Positions 23,322-34,318 of a stretch of DNA of 64,000 bases are shown here, one piece after another. The notes below the pieces were generated by a model. It was not told the origin of the DNA and did no database searches. It was given only the letters and a program-made list of their open reading frames with translations. Source of the stretch: Mycoplasma zalophi (GTDB lineage Bacteria > Bacillota_I > Bacilli_A > Mycoplasmatales > Metamycoplasmataceae); contig NZ_JAOOPZ010000004.1 in the NCBI RefSeq assembly GCF_025486335.1, positions 1 through 64,000 on the forward strand, read 5' to 3'. How positions within the stretch are numbered: the stretch's first letter is position 1; the number at the start of each line of letters is the position of its first letter. The position numbers were made by a program, and so were the translations under genes.

Positions 23322-24596
23322 TTAATTAGTTTTTTCAACTACAATTCTTTGTCCTTTAACTATTAACTTATGACCTGGTCATTCAATTATTTGTGATTTA
23401 CCATCCTTTGATTTATATGATAGTGTAATTACTAAATTTTCTGAGTTTTCATGTTTTAGTATCGAATCTATTTTTGTTATTGTTACACTAGCATAATCTT
23501 CTTTTGCATTTACAATAGCTTTAATTGGTCAAAAACCAGTGCCTGGTTTTGTAGCTAATAAGTAAAATTCATAATTTTTGAAATTTTCATTTGAACCAAT
23601 TCCTTTTATCCTAAGTACTAAATTTTTTGCATTAGCATAAATATAATCAATTTTAAATTCATTAGTTTGAAAGCCATCAACATCCCCGTTTATTGATTCT
23701 CCTTTTTGTGTATTTAATTGTGTTGTATTGTTTTCATTGCTTTTATTGTCGTGTATTTCTTTCTTTGTTTCCATATTTTGTTTTTCTTCAGTTTTTGGTT
23801 CTTTTGGTTCTTTTGGTTCTGTTTTTTGAATATTATTTGAGTTTGTGGATTTTGCATTTTCTTTTTGCGTATTTGGAGATTCTTGTGTATTTGTGCCGCT
23901 TCCAACATTATTTTTTAAATCATTTTCAGATTTATCTGGTGTAGAATTTTTTGGTTGAGTTGCATTTTCTTTTGGCGTACTTGGAGATTCTTGTGTATTT
24001 GTGCCGCTTCCAACATTATTTTTTAAATCATTTTCAGATTTATCTGGTGTAGAATTTTTTGGTTGAGTTGCATTTTCTTTTATAATTTCAGAATTAGCTG
24101 GCTGCGTAGAATTTTCTTGTTTTTTTAGGTTTTTTAATTTTTCACCACTTGTAGAATTATCATTGTTAACTTTATTTTGGCTTTCATTACTTAAATCATG
24201 TCTTGGCTGTTGTGGTTGACTTAGATCATTGCTTGAACTTTGATTTTCATTTATTTTTGGAGTTGATGTTAAATTACTATTTGAATTTGGTGCTTCTGGT
24301 TTGTTTTTTATCTCTGTATTTTTTGTTTGGTTTTGAGTATTTTGAGTGTTTTTCGGTGCTTTATCACTTTGTTTGGTTAAGTTTGTTGTATTGTTTGTTT
24401 TTGGTTTTTGCGGTGTAATAATTGGTTTGTTTTCTTTTTGTAAATTATTTTCATTACTTAATTCACTTTTATTCGCTTTATCAATAGTTTCTTTTGCTTT
24501 TTGTGCGTTGGTATTATTATGAGCGCAAGAAATCGCTATAAACGGTATGGTTATTGACAAAGGCAATAACAAAATAAAAAACTTATGTTTTTTCAT
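23322..24596 (-). CDS. Low-complexity lipoprotein with internal tandem duplication
   Basis: 424 aa. Signal peptide MKKHKFFILLLPLSITIPF with lipobox AISC at about residues 22-25. Residues 30-300 are a Pro/Asn/Thr/Gln/Lys/Ser-rich stalk, containing two near-identical 36-residue repeats (ENATQPKNSTPDKSEND core, then NNVGSGTNTQESP). A compact C-terminal domain of about 120 residues follows (VDGFQTNEFKIDYIYANAKN onward, ending VVEKTN). AAGGAAC precedes the ATG. The architecture is a lipid anchor, a variable-length stalk and a terminal beta-rich domain. It resembles size-variable mycoplasma surface lipoproteins; the binding partner is unknown. Confidence 0.82.
23867..24082 (-). repeat. 108-bp tandem duplication inside the lipoprotein gene
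   Basis: 23867-23974 and 23975-24082 are nearly identical over 108 bp (36 codons), with one clear mismatch (GCGTAT/GCGTAC). The unit length preserves the frame, so copy number can change without breaking the gene. Confidence 0.9.
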
Positions 24597-24712
24597 ATAG
24601 TTCCTTTTTATATTAATAATTCATATTTATAAAATAATTTTTAAATTTTAAAGACATAAAATAAATTGCAAAAATTAATAAATTTAAAGTATTTAAAAAT
24701 TATTTACAAAAT

Positions 24713-24718
24713 TATACT
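24713..24718 (-). promoter_or_regulatory. -10 box of the low-complexity lipoprotein gene
   Basis: TATAAT on the minus strand, 116 nt upstream of the ATG. An ACTGA/ACTCA motif cluster lies 28-67 nt further upstream (24746-24785). The 264-nt gap holds no gene. Confidence 0.4.
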
Positions 24719-24827
24719 AAAAAGTAATTAAATTTACAAAATAAAATTATTTTTCAGTATTTTTTTGAGTATATTTCAGTATTTATATTTAAAAATAATG
24801 AATTTATCACTATTAAAAAAACAAATA

Positions 24828-24852
24828 AAAATGCCATGATTTGGCATTTTTT
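24828..24852 (-). terminator. Terminator of asnA
   Basis: On the minus strand AAATGCCAA-atca-TGGCATTT followed by T-rich sequence, 10 nt after the asnA stop. Confidence 0.7.
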
Positions 24853-24860
24853 ATGATTGT

Positions 24861-25841
24861 TTACAGTAAATTAATTCCCTTAGTTTGTAGATTTTGTCTA
24901 TCTTCGTCAGATCAAATACTTACTTGAACTTCTCCGATATGTTGTTTTTCTAATAAAAACATGGCAATTCTACTTTGTCCTATTCCACCACCAATTGTGT
25001 AAGGGAGTTTTGAATTAATAATATTTTTATGATATTCACTAATATTTTCAATTTCTTGTTTGCTTGTTTTATATTGATTTATCATTGCCACATCATCTAC
25101 TCTTATTCCCATGCTTGAAATTTCTAAAGGACAATCATTAGGTGCGTGATAAACAATTAAATCTCCATTAAGTGTTCAATCATCATAATCTTTTGCACGT
25201 AATGAATGAGGTTTTTTATCAGCTAAAGGATAACCTATTTCTGTTATGAATACTGCTTTGTGTTTTTTTACTATTTCATATTCGCGTTCTTCAGGTGATA
25301 AATGAGGGTATAAATTTTGTAATTCAGATGAAGAAATAATAAATAAGTTTTTAGGAAGTTTTTTAGATAATTGAGAGTATTCAGATCTAATTTTTTTCTC
25401 AGTGGTTTTTAGACATTCAAAAATATCTTTTGCTATTTTATGTAATGTTGTTTTATTTCTTTCTTCTTTTGCAATGATTAATTCTCAATCTCATTGGTCT
25501 ACATATATGCTATGTAAAAAATCTAATTTTTCTTCTCTTCTTATTGCGTTCATATCACAATATAAACCTGTATGCATTTTAAAGTTGTAATTTGCTAGTG
25601 CTTGTCTTTTTCATTTTGCAAGAGAATGAACTATTTCTAGTTTATCGTTTAAATCTTTTGCTTCAAACATAACTGGTTTTTCACCATTTAAACCATCGTT
25701 TAATCTGCTTATTGATGTTAAAAATAATGGAGCGGACACTCTTACTAAATCTAATTTTTTAGAAATATAAACTGAAAAAACATTTTTTAATTCTGCAATT
25801 GCATATTGTGTTTCATTGATATTTAATAAAGATTTATACAT
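24861..25841 (-). CDS. asnA: Aspartate-ammonia ligase (asparagine synthetase A)
   Basis: Makes asparagine from aspartate, ammonia and ATP in the cytosol. 326 aa, standard AsnA length. The class II synthetase-like fold shows at the N-terminal VSAPLFL block, HSIYVDQWDWE, the [10 protein letters not shown] region, and the C-terminal motif 3 region [19 protein letters not shown] lies 6 nt before the ATG. Divergent from the MATE gene. Three Trp codons are TGA. The gene suggests the cell makes its own Asn despite its reduced genome. Confidence 0.95.
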
Positions 25842-25897
25842 TTTTCTCCTATTCTTTTAAATTCTACTAAATTAAATATTTAAAAATAAAAAAATTA

Positions 25898-25925
25898 TTG
25901 ATTATTTTTTTCGTAGTGATAAAAT
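25898..25925 (+). promoter_or_regulatory. Promoter of the MATE gene
   Basis: TTGATT (25898-25903), a 16-nt spacer and TAAAAT (25920-25925), then GAGGGGAAA before the ATG at 25951. Confidence 0.55.
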
Positions 25926-25950
25926 AAATCATTATTACAAAGAGGGGAAA

Positions 25951-27780
25951 ATGGCGATGGTTATTTCAGAAAATAAAAAACAACAACGAGCAATCCAATT
26001 ATTTGAAAAAACACCAATAAAAAAAGCTATTTTTATTGTTACTATACCTGGTATTTTAACAATGTTAACAATGGGTCTTTATGCATTTTTTAATCAAGTA
26101 TTTATTTTAAATTTTGTACCTAGAACGATTGGTTTATTAAATGGTGATTTAGCTTCAAATAGTGATAAATTATATTTTTATTTAGATAATGCTATTCCAA
26201 TTTTAAATCGAGAGCAATTTAATTCCATGTTTAATTTTTATATGTCAACACTTCCTGATGGAGAATATATTTCAACTATTTCTAGTGATGTTATGGCTTC
26301 AATTTCAATGAATGCTGCTTCACCTTTTTTTATTAGTGCTAATGCTGTTATATTTTTAGTTCCTATGGGTTCAAGTGTTTATTACACAAAATGTATTACA
26401 AAAAAAGTAGAAAGAACCGGAAAAGATCTTTGAGCAACTACTTTTTGAAGTTCATGTATAGTTGCATTGTTTACAACTTTATTGATGTTTATTTTTATCT
26501 GAAGTAATTTAACGGGACAAATTGTAAGTCACTCAAAATTTAATTCCGCTAGCTTAACTTTATTAGATAATGAATTTAAAAATGCTTCATTTGTAACGGA
26601 ATCCAATTTATTACCTTCACATATTTTTCAAGGATATTATGATGCAAGCCGTAAAATGGCCACTTCATGAGTAAATACTTATTTATATATTTATGGTTCT
26701 GGAAGTATTTTACAAGCTTTATATTTATTATTTAGCTATTTATTAAGAGCAGAAGGGAAAAATGCTCATGTAATGATTTGAGCAATTGTTGCCAATGTCA
26801 TTGGACTTGCATTTGATGCTTTATTTATTATTGTTTTAAAAATGGGTATTTTAGGCGGAGCTTTAGCAACATTAATTGGTTGGTTTTTTAACCTTGGAGC
26901 ATATTCGATTTATGTATGAATTGGAAACAAACAAAGCACAACATGACTAAGTTATAAACATTTATTACATTTTAAATTTAGATGAAGATTACTAATGCCT
27001 ATCTCTTTATTGGGATTAAGTGCATTTGTAAGAACTCTAGGAGTAGGTTTAATTAATTTGATGATAACTTTACTTTTAAATAATTTACCTTTTAGTGATG
27101 GGTTTACCAATGTTTATAATTGAGCAAAAGCAGCTCCAAGTATAACCTTATTTGCTTTAGCATTATTTGGTATAAGTGATGGTGCCGCTTCTTTATTAAG
27201 TTATAACTATACACAAAGAAACATCCAAAGAATTAGACAAATATACTGATGATCTTTATTGATTGCTGCAATTTATGCACTACTAGTTTATATATTAGTT
27301 GCTTCTTTTGCTAAATACTTTGCAATTTCTTTATTTGTACCGGAAAACAGATTACAAGATGTTATGTTATATATGCGAATTAATATGTTAAGAATGATTT
27401 TTTATAGCTTAGCTATTGGAGGAATATTATTATTTAGAGCAACGAATGATATTAAAATGTCAATACTTGTTGTTTCACTTGAAACGTTTATAACATTTTG
27501 ATTTGTTATGGGTATTGCGGTGGGAGTTGGGTTTGCATTATTTAATAATGGTTATCCAAATAGTCAATCTAGTTTAGTTGTTAGTGTTGGATTCGCATTA
27601 AATGGACTTGTAACAGGAATTATAAGTTTTATATTGAGTCTAAAATGGTTATATAAAACACTACCAAACATCGATAAAAAAACAAAATTAACTTGAAGCA
27701 TACAAATTGAAAACAATTTTTTTGAACATGCTAATAAATTAGAAGAAGAATATAAAAAAACTTTGATTACAAATAGTTAA
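25951..27780 (+). CDS. MATE family efflux transporter
   Basis: Integral membrane exporter of drugs or cationic metabolites, driven by a Na+ or H+ gradient. 609 aa with about 12 hydrophobic helices. It is longer than the usual 450-aa MATE because a soluble loop of about 85 residues follows helix 1 (LNGDLASNSDKLYFYLDNAI onward) and there is a second insert near the middle. The two-fold repeat is visible: FIVTIPGILTMLTMGLYAFFNQVF in the first half and LMPISLLGLSAFVRTLGVGL in the second. The start could be Met1 or Met3; GAGGGGAAA favours the first. Followed by its own terminator. Confidence 0.85.
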
Positions 27781-27783
27781 TTG

Positions 27784-27818
27784 ATAAGCATCTTGTTTAT
27801 AAGATGCTTATATTTTTA
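27784..27818 (+). terminator. Terminator of the MATE gene
   Basis: ATAAGCATCTT-gtttat-AAGATGCTTAT then ATTTTTAT. Confidence 0.8.
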
Positions 27819-27869
27819 TAAAATTTAACACAACTTTGTCATTTTATTTGCTTTATATATTAATTAATT

Positions 27870-27875
27870 TATAAT
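27870..27875 (+). promoter_or_regulatory. -10 box giving a leaderless fmt mRNA
   Basis: TATAAT only 8 nt before the fmt ATG, with no ribosome-binding site between them; transcription should begin at or beside the start codon. Confidence 0.55.
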
Positions 27876-27883
27876 TTGATAAT

Positions 27884-28723
27884 ATGAAATTACTATTAGC
27901 AGGAACAATAAAATTTAGTGTAAAAATTTTCGAACATTTAATTAAAAATTATGAAATTGTCGGAATTATTTCACAACCAAACAGAAAACTAAATAGAAAA
28001 AAAGAACTACTAGATACAGAAGTAGCTGAACTTGCAAAAAAACATGATATTAAATTATTTCAACCAGAAAAAATATCAGAAATTTATGAAGAATTATCAG
28101 TTTTAGATTTTGATTTTTTAATAACGGCAGCTTTTGGACAATTTATTCCAAGCAAAGTGTTAAATTTAGCCAAAATTGCTTCTATTAATGTTCATGGTTC
28201 ATTACTTGAAAAATATCGTGGAGCAGCTCCAATTCAACATGCATTTTTAAACAATGAAAAAGAAATGGGAATTACTTTAATTTACATGACTAAAGAAATG
28301 GATGCGGGAGATATGATTGCAAAAGCTAAATTTGAAGTTCAAGAAGAAGATACTGCATTAGAAGCATATGAAAAAATGGCAGATTTAGCAATTGAAAATA
28401 TTGATTCATGATTAAAAGGACTGTATACAAAAACAATTTTAGCCGCTAAACAAGATACTTCAAAAGTAACATATGCACCAAAAATATCAAATGAAGAAAG
28501 TGAAATTACTCAAGATATGACCAAAAAGGAGGCTCTTGCAAAAATTAAAGCTTTAAATAATCAACCTGGAGCCTTTTTATTTTTAAACCAAAAAAGAATA
28601 AAAGTGTTTAGAGCGACAGAAAAGAAAATTCAAAGTCCTTTAAAAGTTATGTTTAGCGATGGTTATTTATATTTTTATGAATATCAATATGAAGGTAAAA
28701 AAATTGTTAAACATGAATTATAA
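27884..28723 (+). CDS. fmt: Methionyl-tRNA formyltransferase
   Basis: Formylates Met-tRNA-fMet for initiation. 279 aa, slightly short of the usual 310. Catalytic block SINVHGSLLEKYRGAAPIQ with the Asn-His pair and SLLxKYRGAAP (Glu replaces the usual Pro after LL). The preceding ITAAFGQFIP and later ITLIYMTKEMDAGDMI match the family, and the C-terminal OB-like domain is present. It heads the overlapping unit fmt-ung-pepA2-pepA3-ECF S. The -10 box 8 nt upstream suggests leaderless translation. Confidence 0.95.
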
Positions 28724-29378
28724 TTTACAAAAATTTTTAAAAGAAGAGTCACAAAAAGAATATTTTATTAATTTACAAAAAAAATTACAAAGTGAAAATC
28801 AACAAATTGTCCCCGAAATAAAAAATTGATATAGGGCTTTTGAATTAGATTGAAATAATGTAAAAGTTATTATTTTAGGACAAGATCCATATTATACAAA
28901 AGGTACTGCAGATGGTTTAGCATTTAGTACAAATGACAAAAAAATTCCATCTTCTTTAAAAAATATTTTCAAAGAAATAAAAGCAAATTATTCTGAGGCT
29001 ACTTTTGAAACTAACAGTTTAGAATATTGAAAACAACAGGGAATTTTGTTATCAAATACAAAATTAACAACCGTTTTAGATAAAGCTCTTGCACATGAAA
29101 AAATAGGTTGAGAAATTTTTGTAACTAATGCAATTAAAAAAATTTTAGAATTAAACGAAAATGTTATTTTTTTAAGTTTTGGTCAAAAAGCACAAAAATT
29201 TATTGAAAATTTGCATCTAGATCAACATTACGTACTTCAAACATCACACCCTTCAGGATTAAGTTGTTATCGTGGGTTTTTAGGTTCAAATATTTTTTTA
29301 AAAGCTAATTTAATTTTAAAATCTATAAATAAAAAAACAATCGATTGAAGTACTAAAAAAGTAAATTCAATGAATTAA
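28713..29378 (+). CDS. ung: Uracil-DNA glycosylase (family 1)
   Basis: Removes uracil from DNA. 221 aa. Motif [20 protein letters not shown] holds the water-activating Asp and uracil-stacking residues. The uracil-recognition Asn lies in LLSNTKLTT (usual LLLNxxLT). The DNA-intercalation loop reads [13 protein letters not shown], where families normally have HPSPLS, so the Pro after the second Ser is Gly. The ATG lies inside the end of fmt (11-nt overlap), implying coupled translation. Repairing U:A/U:G matters in so A+T-rich a genome. Confidence 0.95.
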
Positions 29379-29386
29379 GGAGAAAT

Positions 29387-30760
29387 ATGAATAAAAAATA
29401 CATTCAAAAAAGAAATGAATTTGTACTTTTAAAAGCTGTTTTTAAAGATACTGATGTGCCTGAATTTGTTTCTAAAAATAAATTAGCGCTTACATTGGAT
29501 AATAAAAACAACATTTTATATTTTTATGTAAATACAATAAAAAATTACACACAATTAACATCCAAAGTTGATTTTATTATTGAAAATCAAGATCAAGATA
29601 TTTTAGTAGATGTAAAAAGTTTTGTTAATGAACATGTTAGTTATGAAGATGTTTTACGTTCATTTTATTTAAGAAATAGTTTTTTTAATGATGAAATTTA
29701 TAATCAAAAAACTGAAAAAGAAAATTCTAAATATCAATTAGATTTTTTAATTGAAACAGATCAATATAAAGATTATGAAAATAAGTTAAATTTACTTGTT
29801 GAAAATGTAAGACAAACAAGAGATTTACAAATTACTCCACCTAATGTTTGTACAAGTGAATGATTAGCTGATTTTATTGAAAATGATTTTAAAAACTTTG
29901 AAAATGTCAGCGTAAAAGTACTAAAAAGACAAGAAATTGAAGAATTAGGTATGGGTCTTATGCTATCTGTTAATGCAGGTAGTTTATACGAACCTAGAGT
30001 TGTAGTTTTAGAATATAAACCAATAAAAGACTCAGATGAAAAAATTGCTATTGTTGGTAAGGGTATTACTTATGACTCAGGCGGTTATAATATAAAAACT
30101 AATGGTTATATGAATTACATGAAAATGGATATGTCTGGGTCTGTAATTGCTGCATATGCATTAAAAAATATTGCTCAAAACAAAATAAAAACAAACGTTA
30201 GTGTTGTAATGATGATTACTGATAATAAATTAAATAATGACGCTTCAGTTGCTGATAATGTTTATGTATCTATGTCTAAAAAAACTGTAGAAATTGTTGA
30301 TACAGATGCTGAAGGTAGATTGGTACTTGCAGACGGTATAACATATGCAAAAGATGTTTTAAAAGCAAACACAATTATTGATGTTGCTACTTTAACAGGA
30401 ACTATTTTGACCGCTTTAGGTGATAAGTATTCAGGAATTTATACAAATAGCGATCAAGAGTGAGAAATATTTTCATCAGCTGCTAAATCAGTTCAAGAAA
30501 AAGTATGGAGAATGCCTCTTCATGAAGATTTTAATAAACCTAATAAAGAATCTCTTGTTGCTGATCTTTTAAATTGTTCAACAAACGCAGCACTTAGTGA
30601 TTGTAATATTGCGGCTTCATTTTTATATAATTTTGCAACAGAGCATGTTAATTTCATTCACTGTGATGTAGCCGGTACTACTGAAGATGAAAAACACAGA
30701 CCACTTGCTGCTTTAGTTGCAACACTTACTGAATATGCTTATGCAAAGGAGAAAAAATAA
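29387..30760 (+). CDS. Leucyl aminopeptidase, M17 family (copy 2)
   Basis: 457 aa; AAGGAGAAAT before the ATG. Same fold as copy 1: GKGITYDSGGYNIK with metal and catalytic Lys, then [14 protein letters not shown]. Here Asp replaces the Asn that precedes TDAEGR in copies 1 and 3, and KTNGYMNYMKMDMSG replaces the usual Pro-Ser stretch, so specificity may differ. The C-terminal domain ends MPLHEDFNKPNKES...VDVAGTT-like. The stop overlaps the start of copy 3 by one base (TAATG). A tandem pair with copy 3, presumably an old duplication since sequence divergence is considerable. Confidence 0.93.
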
Positions 30761-32085
30761 TGCAAAAATTTATATTAAGAGCAAAATTTACTGAAAATAG
30801 CGAAAATAAATGAAAAATCATTGAAAATGTATACACAAATGAAGCAGAAGTAATTGCGGGGCAAAAAGAAAAATTAACATTTGAAGATTTACAAAAATTT
30901 GCATTAAATTTACCTAAAAATGCAAATAGAGTTTATAAAATTGATTTAGACACTTTTGTTTGTGATAATTTAGATATAAAACAAGTTATAAAATGTTTTA
31001 GTTATGGGTTAACTTATGGTCAATATAAAACATTTTCATTGAAAACACAAGAACAAGAAAATTTAATATTCGAACACGAAATATATTCAAAAAACCTTGA
31101 AAACTTTCAAGAAATTGCAAAAAAATCACAAATTATTGCTCAAGCCGTTAATAATGCTAGATACTATCAAGCATTAAGTCCAAATATTGCAAATAGTGAA
31201 ACACTTGCAAAACTTATTCCTGAACATTTTAAAGATATAGAAAACATTAAAGTTACTATTTTAGATCAAAATGATATGCATCAATTAGATATGAATTTAA
31301 TGTTAAGTGTTAATAAAGGTTCATTATTTTTACCAAGAGTTGTAGTAATTGAATATACTCCAAATCCTAATGATAAAAATAAAACTGTTTTAGTTGGTAA
31401 AGGTATTACTTATGATTCAGGTGGATATTCTTTAAAATCACCTAGATCATTAGTTGGTATGAAATATGACATGACTGGTTCAGTAGTTGCTGCTTTTAGT
31501 TTAGAAGCTATTGCAAGGCTAAAAGCAAATCAAAATTTTGCAGCTGTTTTAATGTTGACTGATAACCGCGTAAATGGTGATGCATCATTACCTGATAATG
31601 TTTATAAATCAATGAATGGGAAAACAGTTGAAATAAACAACACAGATGCTGAAGGTAGATTAGTACTTGCAGATGGAATAACATATGCAATTAGAAATTT
31701 AAAAGCAACTAAACTAATTGATATCGCTACATTAACTGGTGCAATTTTTAAAGCATTAGGTGATACATATGTTGGTACATTTTCAACTTCTGATGAGTTT
31801 TTTAAAGAATTTGAAAAAGCATCAAAAAAAGCGCATGAAAAAATATGAAGAATGCCGATGGATGAAGAATATGCTGAAAATATTAAATCATCACAAGTTG
31901 CAGATTTAAAAAATGCAGATTTAAGTGGACTTGGTGGTTCCATTTCTGCTGCTATGTTTTTAAATGAATTTAGAGAAGATATCGACTTAATACATTTAGA
32001 TATTGCAGGTGTTGCTAAGAAAAATAATTTTTCAACCATTACTATGGTACAAACTATTGTGGAGCTTGCTTTAAATGAAAAATAA
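30760..32085 (+). CDS. Leucyl aminopeptidase, M17 family (copy 3)
   Basis: 441 aa. Catalytic blocks GKGITYDSGGYSLKSPRS and [14 protein letters not shown] are intact. VNGDASLPDNVYKSMNGKT closely matches copy 1, suggesting copies 1 and 3 share a more recent ancestor than copies 2 and 3. No separate ribosome-binding site is needed: GGAGAAAAAATAATG couples it to copy 2. The end overlaps the ECF gene by 11 nt. Likely cytosolic hexamer; mixed assembly with copy 2 is possible but untested. Confidence 0.93.
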
Positions 32086-32947
32086 TAATCCAGATACACC
32101 TGTGTTGCAAAAAATTCATAATTGATTTAAAAATAATTTTAAATTAACTGCATATGATGTTGCCATTTTTGGCCTATTAATAGCGCTTTATATGATTTTT
32201 CATTCGATTCAAAAATTTGTTTTAACAGGACCTAAAAATATTTCAATAACATATGCTTTATTTGTTGTTTATGGAATTATTTTAGGACCAGTAAAAAGTG
32301 CAATTTTGAGTATTTTGTGTGATACAACTTCACAATTAATTTATGGAATTCAGTTTTGAATGCCTGAATATGCAATTGTTCCTGTGTTAATTTCAATAAC
32401 AAGTGCATTCATTTTTAAATTAAGAAAATTAGATTCAAAATGATTGTGAATTGTTGGAATTATTATGTTAATTATGATAACAATTACTTTTATTAGTGTA
32501 ATTTCTATCTATGGTAATTCTATTAAACAAAGAGAAACATCATTAAAAGGTAAAAACATTCCATTTAATATAGTTTTAGGAATTTCAATCACTTCATTAA
32601 CTTTAATTTGAATTGTTGTAATTGTAATTTGTTTACTTCATAGCTTACACTCATCACAAAAAATTAAAAAAATTACTCAAAATTTATTTGTTATTTTGTT
32701 AAACATAACTATAACTATTGTTTTATATCGTTGATTCTGAGGGCCATTTGCTTACATAAATTATCATAATAGATTTAGAAGTGGGACATGAAAATATGAA
32801 GATTATTATCTTATTTTTATGATTCCAATTATTTTTAAATCATTAATTGAAATACCTATTTATACATTCTTTATTTTCAATTTACAACCAGCTATAAAAT
32901 TTTTAGAAAAAAAATATAAACATGAAAACATTCAAAGACAGTTTTAA
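32075..32947 (+). CDS. ECF transporter S component, vitamin-type
   Basis: 290 aa, six to seven hydrophobic helices. The segment YALFVVYGIILGPVKSAILS followed by a Gly/Asp-containing helix resembles the substrate-binding core of energy-coupling-factor S components (folate/riboflavin-like group). Substrate cannot be read from the sequence. A hydrophobic insert in the middle makes it longer than the usual 180-200 aa. It would work with the EcfA-A'-T module encoded elsewhere. The start overlaps copy 3 of the aminopeptidase by 11 nt; a terminator follows directly. Confidence 0.65.
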
Positions 32948-32968
32948 TCAGCACTAGCTGATTTTTTT
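32946..32968 (+). terminator. Terminator of the fmt-ECF operon
   Basis: AATCAGC-acta-GCTGATTTTTTT overlapping the ECF stop codon. Confidence 0.8.
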
Positions 32969-33016
32969 ATGTCTAAAATCAGTATAAATTCAGCATTATT
33001 TGAAATTTTTGAGTCG

Positions 33017-33047
33017 TTTTTTTTTTTTTTTTGTTTCATAGTAAAAT
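33017..33047 (+). promoter_or_regulatory. T16 tract and -10 box of a lipoprotein gene
   Basis: T16 at 33017-33032 is followed 9 nt later by TAAAAT (33042-33047). The nearest -35-like hexamer, TTGAGT (33009-33014), is 27 nt from the -10, about 10 nt too far at the present tract length. If that pairing is right, the promoter is in a weak or OFF state as sequenced. Confidence 0.5.
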
Positions 33048-33079
33048 AAGCAATATAAAAATTTATTTCGGAGAAAAAA

Positions 33080-34171
33080 ATGAGAATAAAATATAAAAAA
33101 ATATTATTATTAACTATGTTTGCTACTAGTGCAATTGCAGCTATTTCTTTAGTTAGTTGTCAAAAAAATGAAACAAATGTAAGTAACAAAAATACTGATG
33201 TTGAAAAACCAATTCAATATAAAGTAAAAGAAATAACGCTTCCAACACAAAGTAACGAAAATAAAGAATCATCTTTTACTGAATTTATTAACGAAATTAA
33301 TTCAGTTAATTCTTTACCAAAAGAATACAATGAAATTTTTATAAAAATGCCATTGTTTAACGTGCAAAAAAAATTTACACGTGAAGATTTTTTAACTAAT
33401 GTCCTTCCATTAGTAAATAAAACAAATATAGATTTTAATTTAAACGAAGAAAGATTAGAATTTGTTATTGACACAGATATGACTTTAAAAGAAATGGAAG
33501 ATTTTTTAGAAGAAGAATTTAACAATTATTATGTTAGCGACAAATTTTTTGCACAATATTTAAAACAAGCAATAGAAAAAGCAGATTATACCAAACTTAA
33601 AACAGGTAAAATAACACAACAAAAAGCACAAGAAAACAATAAATTAACTGAATATCAAAACGTTGTAACTTTAATAAAACAATGATTTTTTGATCAATCA
33701 ATGATAACAATATCAGATGATATAAAAATTGTTGAAATTAATTACAATCAAAAACCAGCATGATCTTTAAGTTTAAAATTTGCTTTAAATAACCAAACAT
33801 CTAAAACAATAAAATTAGACTTCAAAAAAATACCTAAAAATTCAAATTGAGATGAACAAACAATTAAAGAACAAAATTTAAATCGTGGTTTGGCAAACAA
33901 ATTAAAAAACAAATGAAATGAAGTAGTTGCTAATTCAGAATTTGCAAATAAATTTGAAAATATCCTTCAAACTTTAAAACTAGCTATCTTAGTAGATGAT
34001 CAACATAAAATTGCTTCTAGAGCATCAGTTATAACTTGAAATATATTAAGCGCTAATATTAGTAAAAAAGTTAAAGCGCCTAGATTTATTTTAAAAAGTT
34101 TAGGAGCAAAATTTGTTATTCCTAAACTTACAAAATTAATTACTTCACTAGAAGAAAAATTAAAAAAATAA
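33080..34171 (+). CDS. Lipoprotein, function unknown
   Basis: 363 aa. MRIKYKKILLLTMFATSAIAA signal peptide with lipobox SLVSC (Cys near residue 29). CGGAGAAAA before the ATG. The mature protein begins with an Asn/Lys/Glu linker and then a helical, charged domain ending LGAKFVIPKLTKLITSLEEK. No known motif. Isolated between two terminators, with its own T-tract promoter. Candidate variably expressed surface antigen by context. Confidence 0.8.
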
Positions 34172-34191
34172 TTTTCAAAATTTAAATATTA

Positions 34192-34241
34192 AAAAACAAG
34201 TTAAAATTCACAAAAAAGTTTTAAATTTTAACTTGTTTTTT
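34192..34241 (+). terminator. Terminator of the lipoprotein gene
   Basis: Long stem AAAAACAAGTTAAAATT/AATTTTAACTTGTTTTT with 15-nt loop and T tail. Confidence 0.75.
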
Positions 34242-34256
34242 GTTATTTTTTAACAT

Positions 34257-34288
34257 AAAAAATCAAACATTATAGTGTTTGATTTTTA
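34257..34288 (-). terminator. Terminator of plsY
   Basis: AAAATCAAACA/TGTTTGATTTT-type stem around a short loop, 31 nt past the plsY stop, T-rich on the minus strand. Confidence 0.6.
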
Positions 34289-34318
34289 AATTTGAGTATT
34301 TTTTCAGTATTAATACAA

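Noticed and set aside
23714-23908. Additional small frames within the repeat region of the low-complexity lipoprotein
   Set aside because: They are products of low-complexity coding sequence in other frames.
31508-32099. Minus-strand frames across the third aminopeptidase
   Set aside because: They are shadows of a conserved M17 coding region.
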